Assembly (NCBI GenBank): GCA_001515955.1
Contig: LOES01000072.1
Coordinates: 1 to 26,566, forward strand
Direction of reading: 5' to 3'
Length of the DNA stretch: 26,566 nucleotides
Source: Clostridia bacterium BRH_c25
GTDB taxonomy: Bacteria; Bacillota_A; Clostridia; Lutisporales; Lutisporaceae
Shown here piece after piece: positions 7,601 to 15,368 of the stretch. Position 1 is the first letter of the stretch. Each line of letters opens with the position of its first letter. A program made the translations under genes and the position numbers. The notes beneath the pieces were generated by a model. That model was not told the DNA's origin and did not search any database. It saw only the letters and a list, made by a program, of their open reading frames with translations.

Positions 7601-8644
7601 TTACTCTGCATTATAGTACATACCATCATCTGCGATTTTGCCGCCGATCATCTTAGGATTAAATTCATACAGAAGCTGATAAAACATACTAAGTTCTTCC
7701 TTGGCATCAAGAGACGCTTTATAGGAAAGTCCCATATTGGGTAGAGCCTTAGAAATAAGCGGTGCTTTTAGCCCCAAATATTTTTCGGCAAGAGCTCCCA
7801 TTTCTTCCGGATTTTCATTTGCCCACACAGTTGCTTCTTCATAGGCTTCTTGAAATTTGGAGACAAGCTCGGGATTTTCATCAATAAACCTCTGTGTTGT
7901 GCCGAAACCGGCATTTGGAATTTTTGTTTCTGTGTTATTAACTCTCTGCCACTCATCCTCAAAGTTAAAAGCAATTTGCAGGTCAGGATTTGACATCATT
8001 GCTTTTGTCACCTGCGGTTCAATAAGCGTAGCATAAACAGCATCACCGGAGGCTAGCATGGCTGCTACCTCAGCGGTGGTTGCATAAATAACTTTAACGT
8101 CTTTACCAATCTCAAGTCCTGCTTCGGAGATAAAATACTGTGTCAGTACATCAGGAGGCGAGGACTGCAATGGAATATATACAGTTTTTCCCTTGAGATC
8201 GGCCCATTCCTTAAAATCAGGATCTGAGGTCATAAAATATGTAACACCCCAAGTATTTACGTTCATCAGCCGGACATCGATTCCTTTGTTATAAAGTGTG
8301 GAAACAACAGTAAGCGGAAATGCAAACATATCATGCCCTCCATCCTGTACCATGGCAATCAGGATTTCCGGTTCATTCCAAATATCAAGTTCAATTTTAA
8401 CGCTTTCTCCAAGTGCTTTTGTTTCCATCATCCGCAGCAGCGGAAGTGCAGGAGGTGCAGTAGGTACACCGACGGTAATAGTAATTGGTTCTTCTGAGGT
8501 TTCAAAAGTGTTTTTTGATTCTTGTACAACAGATGCTTCGGGTTGTTGAGATGACGATTCGGATTTTGACTGTTCCGTAATCCCACAAGCTGCAAGCGAT
8601 ACCAGCATGCAAGCCACAAGCAAAAGCGAGCACATTTTTTTCAT
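7601..8644 (-). CDS. ABC importer substrate-binding lipoprotein (NMT1/SsuA-like)
   Basis: 347 residues, first gene of the operon, with AAAGGAGA upstream. The N-terminus is a lipoprotein signal: MKK, a hydrophobic core, then LAAC with the lipidated cysteine at 20, followed by a serine/glutamine-rich linker. The body fits the NMT1/THI5-like periplasmic-binding fold: ITVGVPTAPPALPLLRMME at the start, DMFAFPLTVVSTLYNKGID, then DLKGKTVYIPLQSSPPD, and VYATLIEPQV. Relatives bind sulfonates, nitrate, pyrimidine precursors or aromatic acids. The association with an acyl-CoA dehydratase activase hints at an organic acid or amino-acid-derived ligand, but that is inference. Confidence 0.9.
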   Translation of the reverse strand: MKKMCSLLLVACMLVSLAACGITEQSKSESSSQQPEASVVQESKNTFETSEEPITITVGVPTAPPALPLLRMMETKALGESVKIELDIWNEPEILIAMVQDGGHDMFAFPLTVVSTLYNKGIDVRLMNVNTWGVTYFMTSDPDFKEWADLKGKTVYIPLQSSPPDVLTQYFISEAGLEIGKDVKVIYATTAEVAAMLASGDAVYATLIEPQVTKAMMSNPDLQIAFNFEDEWQRVNNTETKIPNAGFGTTQRFIDENPELVSKFQEAYEEATVWANENPEEMGALAEKYLGLKAPLISKALPNMGLSYKASLDAKEELSMFYQLLYEFNPKMIGGKIADDGMYYNAE

Positions 8645-8705
8645 TGTAAAATCTCCTTTTTATGATATAATTATTATTAGTTAGTCTTTTCTAACTTTTT
8701 TGCCG

Positions 8706-8739
8706 AATATATTGATTAGCTTAAGCTGATCAATATATT
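8706..8739. promoter_or_regulatory. 34-bp near-perfect palindrome in the divergent promoter region
   Basis: The arms AATATATTGAT (8706-8716) and ATCAATATATT (8729-8739) are exact reverse complements, and the centre AGCTTAAGCT (8718-8727) is itself a palindrome; only the pair 8717/8728 fails to match. It sits between the importer operon (minus) and the Crp/Fnr gene (plus). The TTGAT and ATCAA ends equal FNR half-sites, but they are 12 rather than 4 bp apart. It is the obvious operator candidate for the neighbouring regulator. A second small inverted repeat (AGTTAG/CTAACT, 8679-8696) lies on the operon side. Confidence 0.6.
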
Positions 8740-8792
8740 TATACCACACATAGTAAATAAAATCGGTTGCCATTGCAACGAAGGGAGAAAAA

Positions 8793-9467
8793 ATGAAGTT
8801 AATTAATTCAATATTGCAGTCAATGCCACTTTTTGAATATATTAGTAAAGATAAATATGATAATGTACTTACCTGCTTAAATGCACAGGTCAAAACTTAT
8901 CAAAAGGACGAAACCATAGGTGGGTTGCAGGAACCTATAAAAAACGCAGGAATTATATTATCCGGCAAGGTAAGTATTTCATTTTTCAGCAAGGCTGGCA
9001 GAGAATACAATGTACAGCAATTTGGAAAAGGTGAAATGTTCGGGGAGGCCTTCGCCTGCGTGCAAGATGAAAGTAATACGGCTCAAATTGTAGCGGAGCA
9101 AAAAAGTCAAATTTTGTTACTTCACTTTTCCAAGCTTTTTACTGAAAAAGCTCGAAGTTGTCCTTTTGCTTCGCAGGTAACATCAAACTTGTTGAACGAA
9201 ACTGCTAAAAAAAACATCTTTTTGAACAAAAAGATTGAGATATTAACACAAAAGAAAATCCGGGACAGAATACTTATTTACCTGCAAACCATCGATCAAC
9301 CTGCCTCTCCTATTTATATTCCTTTTAACCGTCAGGGTTTGGCAAATTATCTGGGAGTTGACCGCAGTGCATTATCCAGAGAATTGTGTACAATGAGAGA
9401 TGAGGGAATTTTAGAATTCAACAAGAACAGAATTACTCTTTTGAAATCATATTTATCACACTTGTAA
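8793..9467 (+). CDS. Crp/Fnr-family transcriptional regulator
   Basis: 224 residues, with AGGGAG before ATG. The N-terminal cyclic-nucleotide-binding-like beta barrel (about 10-120) includes ILSGKVSISFFSKAGREYN and GKGEMFGEAFACVQD. It lacks the arginine that binds the phosphate of cAMP, so a different signal is likely. A long dimer helix follows, then a winged helix-turn-helix with FNRQGLANYLGVDRSALSRE, a good recognition helix. No N-terminal cysteine cluster of the FNR type is seen. Transcribed away from the importer/activase operon, across a palindromic operator candidate, it probably controls that operon. The ligand is unknown. Confidence 0.9.
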   Translation: MKLINSILQSMPLFEYISKDKYDNVLTCLNAQVKTYQKDETIGGLQEPIKNAGIILSGKVSISFFSKAGREYNVQQFGKGEMFGEAFACVQDESNTAQIVAEQKSQILLLHFSKLFTEKARSCPFASQVTSNLLNETAKKNIFLNKKIEILTQKKIRDRILIYLQTIDQPASPIYIPFNRQGLANYLGVDRSALSRELCTMRDEGILEFNKNRITLLKSYLSHL

Positions 9468-9570
9468 AACATGACATACGAATATCTCCTTGGTCCCTTT
9501 GACAATTGCTTTTTCGTTTGGAGCATTCATTTCTATATTTTTCAAGCTCTTCAAAGGCATAAGGTCTAAA

Positions 9571-10356
9571 TCAAAATTGTCCTTTGATATCTGACATATA
9601 TTCAAACGCTGTTATACCGTATATTCTTTTAAAGTGTTTGTTTAAATGTGTTAAATCAACAAATCCATATTCGGTTACTGCTAAGTAAATATCCTTGTTT
9701 TTTTCTATTAGTTGCTTGGCATGCTCAACTTTACAGTTTAAAAAAAATTGGTATGGAGAAATCCCTGTGTTAGCCTTAAATGTCCTGATAAACTGAAATT
9801 TTGACATGCTAAGCTCTCTGCAAATGTCATCAAGCCTTAGCACATTGTCTAAATTGAAATATATCATTTCCTTTGCTTTGTCAATAAGAGTATTATTTAT
9901 TTTTAATACTTTGCTCATTTCTGTTTGAGAAAAGCTGTCCGCAAGAGCTATAAGCAACTCGCTGCACAGAGATTCATCTTCATTGCTGAATATCGCATTT
10001 ATCAGGTTTAATATGCTTCGCTCAAGTCTGCGGTTATAAATGATAGGAGATGAGAACCTCACTAAATCTTTTTTCCCAAGTATCTCCAAAAATAGTTTAG
10101 GGTTGATATAAATCATTATATAATCAACGCCTGTCTTATCTTGCGACCTTCCATCATGTACCTGTTCCGGATTAAAAAGCATAACTCCATCCTTATAGGA
10201 TGACTGTAAACTTCCATCCATATAATACTGCTGAACACCACGCAAAGTTACACCAAGAGCATATTCTTCATGACAATGCTTTTTATATTGGAAATCGGCA
10301 AAACTTGCAGATAATGCAATAATCCCTGCTGATTTCTTATATATAAATTTTTCCAT
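9571..10356 (-). CDS. AraC-family transcriptional regulator
   Basis: 261 residues. The N-terminal half is an AraC-type cupin sensor (HCHEEYALGVTLRGVQQYY and PEQVHDG). The C-terminal half has two helix-turn-helix units: LRLDDICRELSMSKFQFIRTF, then AVTEYGFVDLTHLNKHFKR and the closing ITAFEYM; the sequence TGISPYQFF links them, as is usual. It lies 6 bases after the LysE-type exporter gene and is in one operon with it. AraC regulators paired with LysE/RhtB exporters usually sense the exported amino acid or a related compound; this is inference. The gene is intact. Confidence 0.9.
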   Translation of the reverse strand: MEKFIYKKSAGIIALSASFADFQYKKHCHEEYALGVTLRGVQQYYMDGSLQSSYKDGVMLFNPEQVHDGRSQDKTGVDYIMIYINPKLFLEILGKKDLVRFSSPIIYNRRLERSILNLINAIFSNEDESLCSELLIALADSFSQTEMSKVLKINNTLIDKAKEMIYFNLDNVLRLDDICRELSMSKFQFIRTFKANTGISPYQFFLNCKVEHAKQLIEKNKDIYLAVTEYGFVDLTHLNKHFKRIYGITAFEYMSDIKGQF

Positions 10357-10362
10357 TTAAAT

Positions 10363-10959
10363 TCACCTCTTAATTATCTCAACTATTCCTGATATCTCTA
10401 TTGCTGAATAAACTAATAATATTGCTAATGTAATATTAACGGACTTTTGATATTTATGCAAAAATCTCTTAAAAACCGTACCAAAAAGTGCCCACGTTGT
10501 AAGTGCTAAAAAAGCAATAATTGTTATAACTAAGGCAAATATCAATAATACAAGCAACGATTTATAATATGGCATAACATAGCTTGGAATAACCGTCATT
10601 GTAAACAGCCAAACCTTAGGGTTTACAAACTGCATTAGAAATCCGGACATGAAGGAAGCAGTTTGTTTGGCAGTATCTCCTGATACATCCATTTTGAGCA
10701 CTTGATATGCAAGGTAGAGCATATAAAAGCTTCCTATTACCTGCATCACGACCAAAATTTTTGGCACGATCACAACAAGCACACTGTTTAGGATAACAGA
10801 AGCAACAAGTAGCGTTCCCAATGCAGCAGTTGCTCCCCATACGTATTGAAATATCTTCTTAATCCTGAAATTATGTGCTATAGATAATATGGCAATATTC
10901 GTAGGCCCGGGCGTAAATGTTACTATAACACAGTATATAATAAAAGCTATAATGTTCAT
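10363..10959 (-). CDS. LysE/RhtB-family amino-acid exporter
   Basis: 198 residues with a GGGAGGG ribosome binding site. It has the family's six-helix pattern and N-terminal signature, here FTPGPTNIAILSIAHN (usual form TPGPnnl), an amphipathic ALGTLL region, FLMQFVNPKVWLFTM (the conserved NPK), and a hydrophobic C-terminus. The length is typical (about 200). LysE-type proteins export amino acids or analogues by proton exchange; the exact substrate cannot be read. First gene of a two-gene operon with the AraC regulator. Confidence 0.92.
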   Translation of the reverse strand: MNIIAFIIYCVIVTFTPGPTNIAILSIAHNFRIKKIFQYVWGATAALGTLLVASVILNSVLVVIVPKILVVMQVIGSFYMLYLAYQVLKMDVSGDTAKQTASFMSGFLMQFVNPKVWLFTMTVIPSYVMPYYKSLLVLLIFALVITIIAFLALTTWALFGTVFKRFLHKYQKSVNITLAILLVYSAIEISGIVEIIKR

Positions 10960-10989
10960 AAGAACCCTCCCTTAAATGTATTTTTATGA

Positions 10990-11019
10990 ATTATACTTCA
11001 TAAATTGCATCAGTGTATA
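10990..11019 (-). promoter_or_regulatory. Likely promoter of the LysE/AraC operon
   Basis: On the minus strand a perfect TATAAT (10990-10995) is preceded by TATACA (11014-11019) at 18-bp spacing, about 30 bp upstream of the exporter start. The -10 is consensus and the -35 matches at four of six positions. Confidence 0.55.
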
Positions 11020-11114
11020 GTATAGTATTGCAGAATGAGGCGTACCATTTATCCATTGTCTATGTCTTACTCTATTTATTCACTTTGACAAAGCGGTCTT
11101 GCGCTTGCTGCACT

Positions 11115-11139
11115 TGCAAATTTGCATTGCGGCAATGCA
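11115..11139. repeat. Two overlapping palindromes upstream of the exporter operon
   Basis: TGCAAATTTGCA (11115-11126) is a perfect palindrome and overlaps a second one, TGCATTGC-G-GCAATGCA (11123-11139). They lie about 100 bp upstream of the proposed promoter. They could form an operator or simply be remnant structure. A related TTGCAAATTT recurs at 11261-11270. Confidence 0.4.
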
Positions 11140-11175
11140 GGAAATAACCAACGCTAGGAATACCCAATAGACATA

Positions 11176-11206
11176 AAGGATAGCAAAATCTTTACCTGCT
11201 ATCCTT
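11176..11206. repeat. 9-bp stem-loop in the spacer upstream of the exporter
   Basis: AAGGATAGC (11176-11184) pairs with GCTATCCTT (11198-11206) around a 13-nt loop. The plus strand has TTTTT about 10 bases further on, so it could be a weak terminator. The surrounding 11207-11497 holds only scraps of reading frame (one minus-strand tail near 11260-11330 reads KVIEDRIIGFDLKKFAN) that I cannot assign. Confidence 0.4.
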
Positions 11207-11532
11207 CGAATCAGACATTTTTATTATATTGTTCAGATGCTTTTTCTGTATGTTCCTAATTTGCAAATTTCTTTAAATCGAATCCTATTATACGATCTTC
11301 AATAACTTTGATCTCACATAAAGTCTTTAGGTTCACCTACACCCGCTCTGGTTGCTCCCCAGCATTGCCATATCCTGCATATGAGTAAAAGCAATTTGAG
11401 CTTATCAGGTTATATAGCTGTTTTCAATATACAGTTTGCCAAAGCATAATTGTTAAGAATGTGTCGAAAATAATACCCACAAGGTAAATGAACTGACCCA
11501 GTATCCTTTGATGGACTGGGCCTTGCGTTCCT

Positions 11533-11664
11533 TTACAGTTTATTATTATACCAGAAGGTATCAGTCTTGCCATTGTCATACATATAATTCAGCTTTTGGA
11601 GATCTGCATTTCTGTAAACGAAGTTGCCGTCAAGTGATATTATGGTACGATAACCTCCCCCCAT
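11533..11664 (-). pseudogene. Unassigned 43-codon C-terminal-like fragment
   Basis: The minus-strand frame runs from ATG at 11664 (MGGGYRTIISLDGNFVYRN) to TAA at 11533-11535, ending in FWYNNKL. It reads like natural protein sequence but has no strong ribosome binding site and lies just after another gene's tail, in a region of deletion-damaged genes. An imperfect hairpin (about 11497-11520) follows. I do not recognise the family. It could be a small real gene or the tail of a lost one. Confidence 0.35.
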
Positions 11665-11666
11665 TA

Positions 11667-11783
11667 TTAACCCGCAGTAAGAATAGGGGTTTTCTTCAGG
11701 GTAAGCTTATCCTTAACACGCATGCTGTTGAAGGCTTCGTCATAATCAAACAGTATTCTTTGTACCCAGTAATATTGATAATA
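11667..11783 (-). pseudogene. Orphan C-terminal gene fragment overlapping the EamA remnant
   Basis: A minus-strand frame open from about 11783 to TAA 11667-11669 reads YYQYYWVQRILFDYDEAFN and then SMRVKDKLTLKKTPILTAG, which looks like a genuine protein tail. It lies in a different frame from the EamA frame that runs over the same DNA. This suggests that a deletion fused the EamA gene out of frame to the 3' end of another gene. The source family is not recognised; given the neighbouring polyamine-type permease, a lost transport component is one possibility, without direct support. Confidence 0.4.
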
Positions 11784-12388
11784 TCACTTGTGCGTTCCGC
11801 ATGCTTTATTGCTTTTGCCCACAGCGAGTATGCAACTGAACTGCATAACAATCCAAGAAGGATCACACTCACCCAAGAAGCCAGACTCACTTGCGCAGAT
11901 TTTGGGATTGCTGAAGGTATAAATGGGAAAAAAACAACAGATGCACCAATTCCAATGCTGCATCTGTCTCCCCATATACACATAATAATTACGCCGATCA
12001 TCTCTAACGCAATGACCGGTATTTCAATTACTGAAAGGCGCTCATGGTAAATTGCTGCGCAAATGATCATGGTAAAAATCGGAGATGTGGCATATATTAC
12101 GCTTGACATGCCGGTTGATACAGTCTGTGCTCCTATGCTGCATGTAACCGCGTGAATTGTAAATCCAAACATACCGGATACAATTACCAATGGTACATCC
12201 TTCAATCTTGGCAACGGTGCATGTGTCACAATCAAATACATCAGCATAAATGCCGAGGCAATTGAATATCGAAATACATTGAGTTGAAAGGGTGAAAAAT
12301 CTTTTACTGCTATTCTGTTGAATATGTAAGGCAGAGCCCAGAACACAATAGATATTATTGCATATATCTGATACTTTCCATTTTTCAT
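11696..12388 (-). pseudogene. EamA/DMT-family transporter with internal deletion and replaced C-terminus
   Basis: The frame extends back to 12442, but its first 18 codons lie inside a terminator hairpin, so I start at the ATG at 12388 (MKNGKYQIYAIISIVFWALPYI). The first EamA half is good (FNRIAVKDFSPFQLNVFRYS ... ERLSVIEIPVIALEMIGVIIM). Directly after IWGD the sequence jumps to material of the late second half (SLASWVSVILLGLLCSSVAY then SLWAKAIKHAE), missing about 40-60 residues and roughly two membrane helices. After HAERTSD the frame runs into foreign sequence (DIINITGYKEYCLIM) that overlaps another gene's tail in a different frame. Members have ten helices in about 290-300 residues. This one is unlikely to work. 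Confidence 0.75.
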
Positions 12389-12406
12389 AAATACATCTTT
12401 AGAAAT

Positions 12407-12433
12407 GGGAGCTATAGCTTTTCCATAGCTCCC
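12407..12433 (-). terminator. Hairpin after the DUF3830/permease chimera
   Basis: GGGAGCTAT (12407-12415) and ATAGCTCCC (12425-12433) form a 9-bp perfect stem with a 9-nt loop, 14 bases after the stop at 12448. The minus-strand tail (ATTTCT) is only moderately U-rich. It marks the end of the hutH-side transcription unit and rules out the longer EamA start. Confidence 0.6.
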
Positions 12434-12447
12434 ACAACACATAATTT

Positions 12448-13083
12448 TTAATACAATTTGCTAAGGCCGATTTTGCGTTCCACAATATAAATTACAACAG
12501 CAGCCACAATAATAAACAGCGTTGCATAAGCGGATATTAACGGAGTAAACGACTCAGTGATATAAGAATACAGTCTCAGCGGGAATGTAACTGTCTTTGC
12601 ACTCTTCATGAACAGGATAATTACACATTCATCAAAAGCGACAACGAACGAGAACACTGCGCCGCCGATAATGCCCTGTTTGATGCATGGAAGTGTAACA
12701 TTGAACAATGTCTTCACAGGTGTTGCCCCCAGGACAAGAGACGCTTCTTTAAAACTTGTCTCCAGGCCTACCAGATTTGCAGTTACAGTACGTATTACAT
12801 ACGGCATTTCAATGATTGAATACGTGATGCACAGCTGGCAACGAGGAGGATAATATGCCAGATCGAACATATCCAGGTCGCCACCACGGCACTTGTTTTC
12901 AAAGCCGCATGCGTAAGGAAGAGTGCCAAAAATCAGCTGGCCATTCAGTTTCGCATGTTGAACAACTGCTCTCTGACCAGGATTTGCCAGGATCATATTG
13001 CAAATAACAGGAGCCTTATCAACATAAAGTTCTGCTACGATTCTGGCATCATCAATCATAATTTCAACTTTCTTGTTTGCCAT
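12448..13083 (-). pseudogene. Chimera of DUF3830 N-terminus and PotC-type ABC permease C-terminus
   Basis: A single open frame of 211 residues joins two families. Residues 1-86 resemble DUF3830 cyclophilin-like proteins (APVICNMILANPG, VVQHAKLNGQLIFG, LPYACGFENK, YYPPRCQLCITY). From about residue 87, SIIEMPYVIRTVTANLVG starts in the middle of a spermidine/putrescine-type PotC permease, followed by the EAA motif (EASLVLGATPVKTLFNVTLP) and two further membrane helices. PotC is about 260 residues; its first half is absent, and DUF3830 lacks its last third. The junction is near 12820-12830. A deletion between two adjacent genes of a histidine-associated cluster explains this best. The frame is intact, so a product may be made, but it cannot be a normal permease. 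Confidence 0.8.
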
Positions 13084-13232
13084 GACAGTTAAATTCCTTT
13101 CTTCATCGGTTCTTATAGTTCTCTCAAACTCGAAATCTTGAACTATTTACCTCTTTATTCTATGTCTGCATTTACCATTAAGCAACTGAATAAATCTTAT
13201 ACCGTTCATTCATAATTTGAATACACATTAAA
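13084..13232. other. Spacer between hutH terminator and chimera
   Basis: AT-rich spacer with no gene. AAAGGAA lies about 10 bases before the chimera start. No clear promoter is seen. Confidence 0.4.
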
Positions 13233-13274
13233 AAGAAGTATGCTCATCGAAATTACGTGATGAGCATACTTCTT
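13233..13274 (-). terminator. Strong rho-independent terminator of hutH
   Basis: The arms 13233-13248 and 13259-13274 are perfect 16-bp reverse complements with a 10-nt loop. Read on the minus strand the stem ends in TTCTTTTTAATG, giving a U-rich tail. It lies 25 bases after the hutH stop, so hutH is probably transcribed alone. Confidence 0.85.
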
Positions 13275-13298
13275 GCATTACATTTCAGATGTCAGGAA

Positions 13299-14828
13299 TC
13301 AGATCTTCATCTCACCGATTTCATTCTCAACAGCTGCAATCAGGCTGCCATCAATGATAGCAGCTTCGCACCGATTTATGTCACCATAAAGCGGGCGATC
13401 TTCTTCCAGTGTTGCGCAGACGTCTCTGATAACGCCATATGCCTTCTTTGTGCCGTCGCCAAGTCCCTTGTTTTCACTAAGATCAATCGCCTGGCATGCG
13501 CACATCAGTTCCATAGCAAGTACACGTCTGACATTATTCATGATGTCTTTCGCCTTTCTTGCGGCAATCGTACCCATGCTGACATGGTCTTCCTGATTTG
13601 CAGAAGACGGAATGCTGTCAACACTTGCAGGATGTGCCAGTACCTTATTTTCAGAAACAAGTGCAGCTGCAGAATACTGCACAATCATAAAACCGGAATT
13701 CAGGCCGCCATTCTTGACCAGGAATGCAGGGAAGCCGCCAATTGCCGGGTTGACCATTCTTTCAATCCGTCTTTCAGAAATATTTGCAAGCTCGGACAGC
13801 GCAATTCCGAGAAAATCAAAGCACAGTGCCATTGGCTGGCCATGGAAGTTACCGCCGGATATACCCTCTTTTGTTTCCTTGAAGATAATGGGGTTATCCG
13901 TAACTGAATTAATTTCAATTTCGACTTTGGATTTAATATAGTTAATAGTGTCTTTGCCGGCGCCATGAACCTGGGGAACGCAGCGCAGCGAATAACCGTC
14001 CTGCACGCGGATTTCGCCCTGCCTGGTAACATTCCTGCTGTTCTTCAGTAATCGTACAAGCAGCTTTGCTGTATCCATCTGGCCGGCATGCGGTCTGATA
14101 ACATGCACTCTTTCATCAAGAGCATCAATAACGCCATGATTTGCTTCAAAGCTGAGTGCCGCTGCAACGTCTGCAACCTTCAGCAATTCCAGTGCATCGT
14201 ATAGAGTCAGTGCGCCAACGGAGGTCATAGCCTGCGTGCCGTTAATCAGGGCAAGTCCCTCTTTTGCAACCAGTTCAATGAGCGGAATGCCAACCTTTTC
14301 CATTGCCTCTGCGCCACTCATTACAGTACCTTCATACTCCGCTTCACCCATCCCGATCATCGGCAGAACCATATGCGACAGCGGAGCCAAATCGCCGCTT
14401 GCGCCCAACGAACCCTTCTGCGGGATCTGCGGGGTGACGCCCTTGTTCAGCATTGCAATCAAAGTTTCAACAACTTCCATTCTGGCGCCGGAAAATCCTT
14501 TTGCAAGATTATTTACTCGCAGAAGCATGATACCCCTTGCTACATCGCGCGAAAACGGTTCACCTGCGCCAACAGAATGTGTAATGATCAGATTCCTCTG
14601 AAGTATCTTGCTTTCATCCTGGGAAATAGAAACATCGCTGAATTTGCCAAAACCGGTCGTGATACCATAAACAACCGCATCGCTTTCGACCAGTTCTTCG
14701 ACAACTTTTCTGGATTCAGAGATATTTTTCTTTGCTTCTTCAGACAGTTCAACATGCACATCATTCCGGCAAACAACTGCCAGTTTTTCCAGCGTCAGAT
14801 CCTGTCCCGTAATAATTACTTTGTTCAT
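13299..14828 (-). CDS. hutH: Histidine ammonia-lyase
   Basis: 509 residues, full length for the family, with AAGGAGG before the ATG. The MIO prosthetic group forms from A143-S144-G145 in GSLGASGDLAPLSH, aligned exactly with the known enzyme. Other family blocks are present: YGITTGFGKF near 54-63, LINGTQAM, QDGYSLRCVPQVHG, SVTDNPI, NFHGQPMAL and SANQEDHVSMG. It converts L-histidine to urocanate and ammonia in the cytoplasm. No hutU, hutI or ftcD is seen in this window, so the rest of the pathway must be elsewhere or lost. Its downstream neighbours are deletion-damaged. Phenylalanine or tyrosine lyases are related, but the sequence blocks favour histidine. Confidence 0.95.
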   Translation of the reverse strand: MNKVIITGQDLTLEKLAVVCRNDVHVELSEEAKKNISESRKVVEELVESDAVVYGITTGFGKFSDVSISQDESKILQRNLIITHSVGAGEPFSRDVARGIMLLRVNNLAKGFSGARMEVVETLIAMLNKGVTPQIPQKGSLGASGDLAPLSHMVLPMIGMGEAEYEGTVMSGAEAMEKVGIPLIELVAKEGLALINGTQAMTSVGALTLYDALELLKVADVAAALSFEANHGVIDALDERVHVIRPHAGQMDTAKLLVRLLKNSRNVTRQGEIRVQDGYSLRCVPQVHGAGKDTINYIKSKVEIEINSVTDNPIIFKETKEGISGGNFHGQPMALCFDFLGIALSELANISERRIERMVNPAIGGFPAFLVKNGGLNSGFMIVQYSAAALVSENKVLAHPASVDSIPSSANQEDHVSMGTIAARKAKDIMNNVRRVLAMELMCACQAIDLSENKGLGDGTKKAYGVIRDVCATLEEDRPLYGDINRCEAAIIDGSLIAAVENEIGEMKI

Positions 14829-14876
14829 AGCTAATCCTCCTTATTGTTTCTTTGCTCCTGTTCCGATTCTATATCT

Positions 14877-14897
14877 ATTATAGTCGATAAAATATCG
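14877..14897 (-). promoter_or_regulatory. hutH -10 element and adjacent palindrome
   Basis: A minus-strand TATAAT (14877-14882) lies about 49 bp upstream of the hutH start. Directly behind it, within the promoter spacer, CGATA (14885-14889) and TATCG (14893-14897) form an inverted repeat that could bind a repressor. No good -35 box is visible, which would fit an activated promoter. Confidence 0.45.
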
Positions 14898-15006
14898 TAT
14901 TTTCCGTTTTACCTCATGCGGTTTATTTATACCTTATATTCCACTTATTTATTTGAAGCCAGTCACAATATTGGTATCAGAAACCCTGTTTCATTCATCT
15001 TTAAGC

Positions 15007-15368
15007 TTGTTAATGACATGGAAATCCCTGTAGATGCTGGCAAGTTGTCTAATGAAAGGATGAATAACTTTCCAAGTCAGCTGTTCGGCGAAGAACAGCA
15101 GCGCGTATCCATCGCGCGGGCGCTTTCTAAAAACCCGCAGATTGTCCTGTGTGATGAACCGACGGGCGCATTGGATTCAGAAACGGGCAGAATGGTTTTG
15201 GGTCTGATTCACGATGTTTCGCATGATCTGGAGAAAACGGTCATTATTGTGACGCATAACACCCCTATCGCCGAAATGGCCCAGACGGTCATACATATGA
15301 GGGATGGAAAAATAAACGAAATCAAGCAAAATTCCAATCCGAAAAACGAAGAGGAAATCGAATGGTAA
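15007..15368 (+). pseudogene. MacB/LolD-type ABC exporter ATPase, 5'-truncated
   Basis: The open frame starts at 14844, but recognisable ABC sequence begins only near 15007. The Walker A, Q-loop and first 100 or so residues are missing. The signature region reads [19 protein letters not shown], where the family has LSGGEQQRV, so S and G are replaced by F and E. Walker B ([12 protein letters not shown]), D-loop and H-loop (VIIVTHN) remain. The 3' end overlaps the permease start by 7 bases, as in an intact operon. Without Walker A it cannot bind ATP normally. Its partners downstream are also broken. Confidence 0.85.

Noticed and set aside
9456..9560. A 34-codon minus-strand frame between the AraC and Crp genes
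   Set aside because: It overlaps the Crp 3' end, has no ribosome binding site and matches nothing I know; probably chance.
11508..12050. A 180-codon plus-strand open frame
   Set aside because: It runs antisense to the EamA remnant and C-terminal scraps; composition is not protein-like and there is no start signal.
12389..12442. The longer N-terminus of the EamA frame
   Set aside because: These 18 codons fall inside a terminator hairpin, and family members begin at the MKNGKYQ segment.
13257..13907. A 216-codon plus-strand open frame opposite hutH
   Set aside because: Antisense shadow of a highly conserved enzyme; its start lies inside the hutH terminator.
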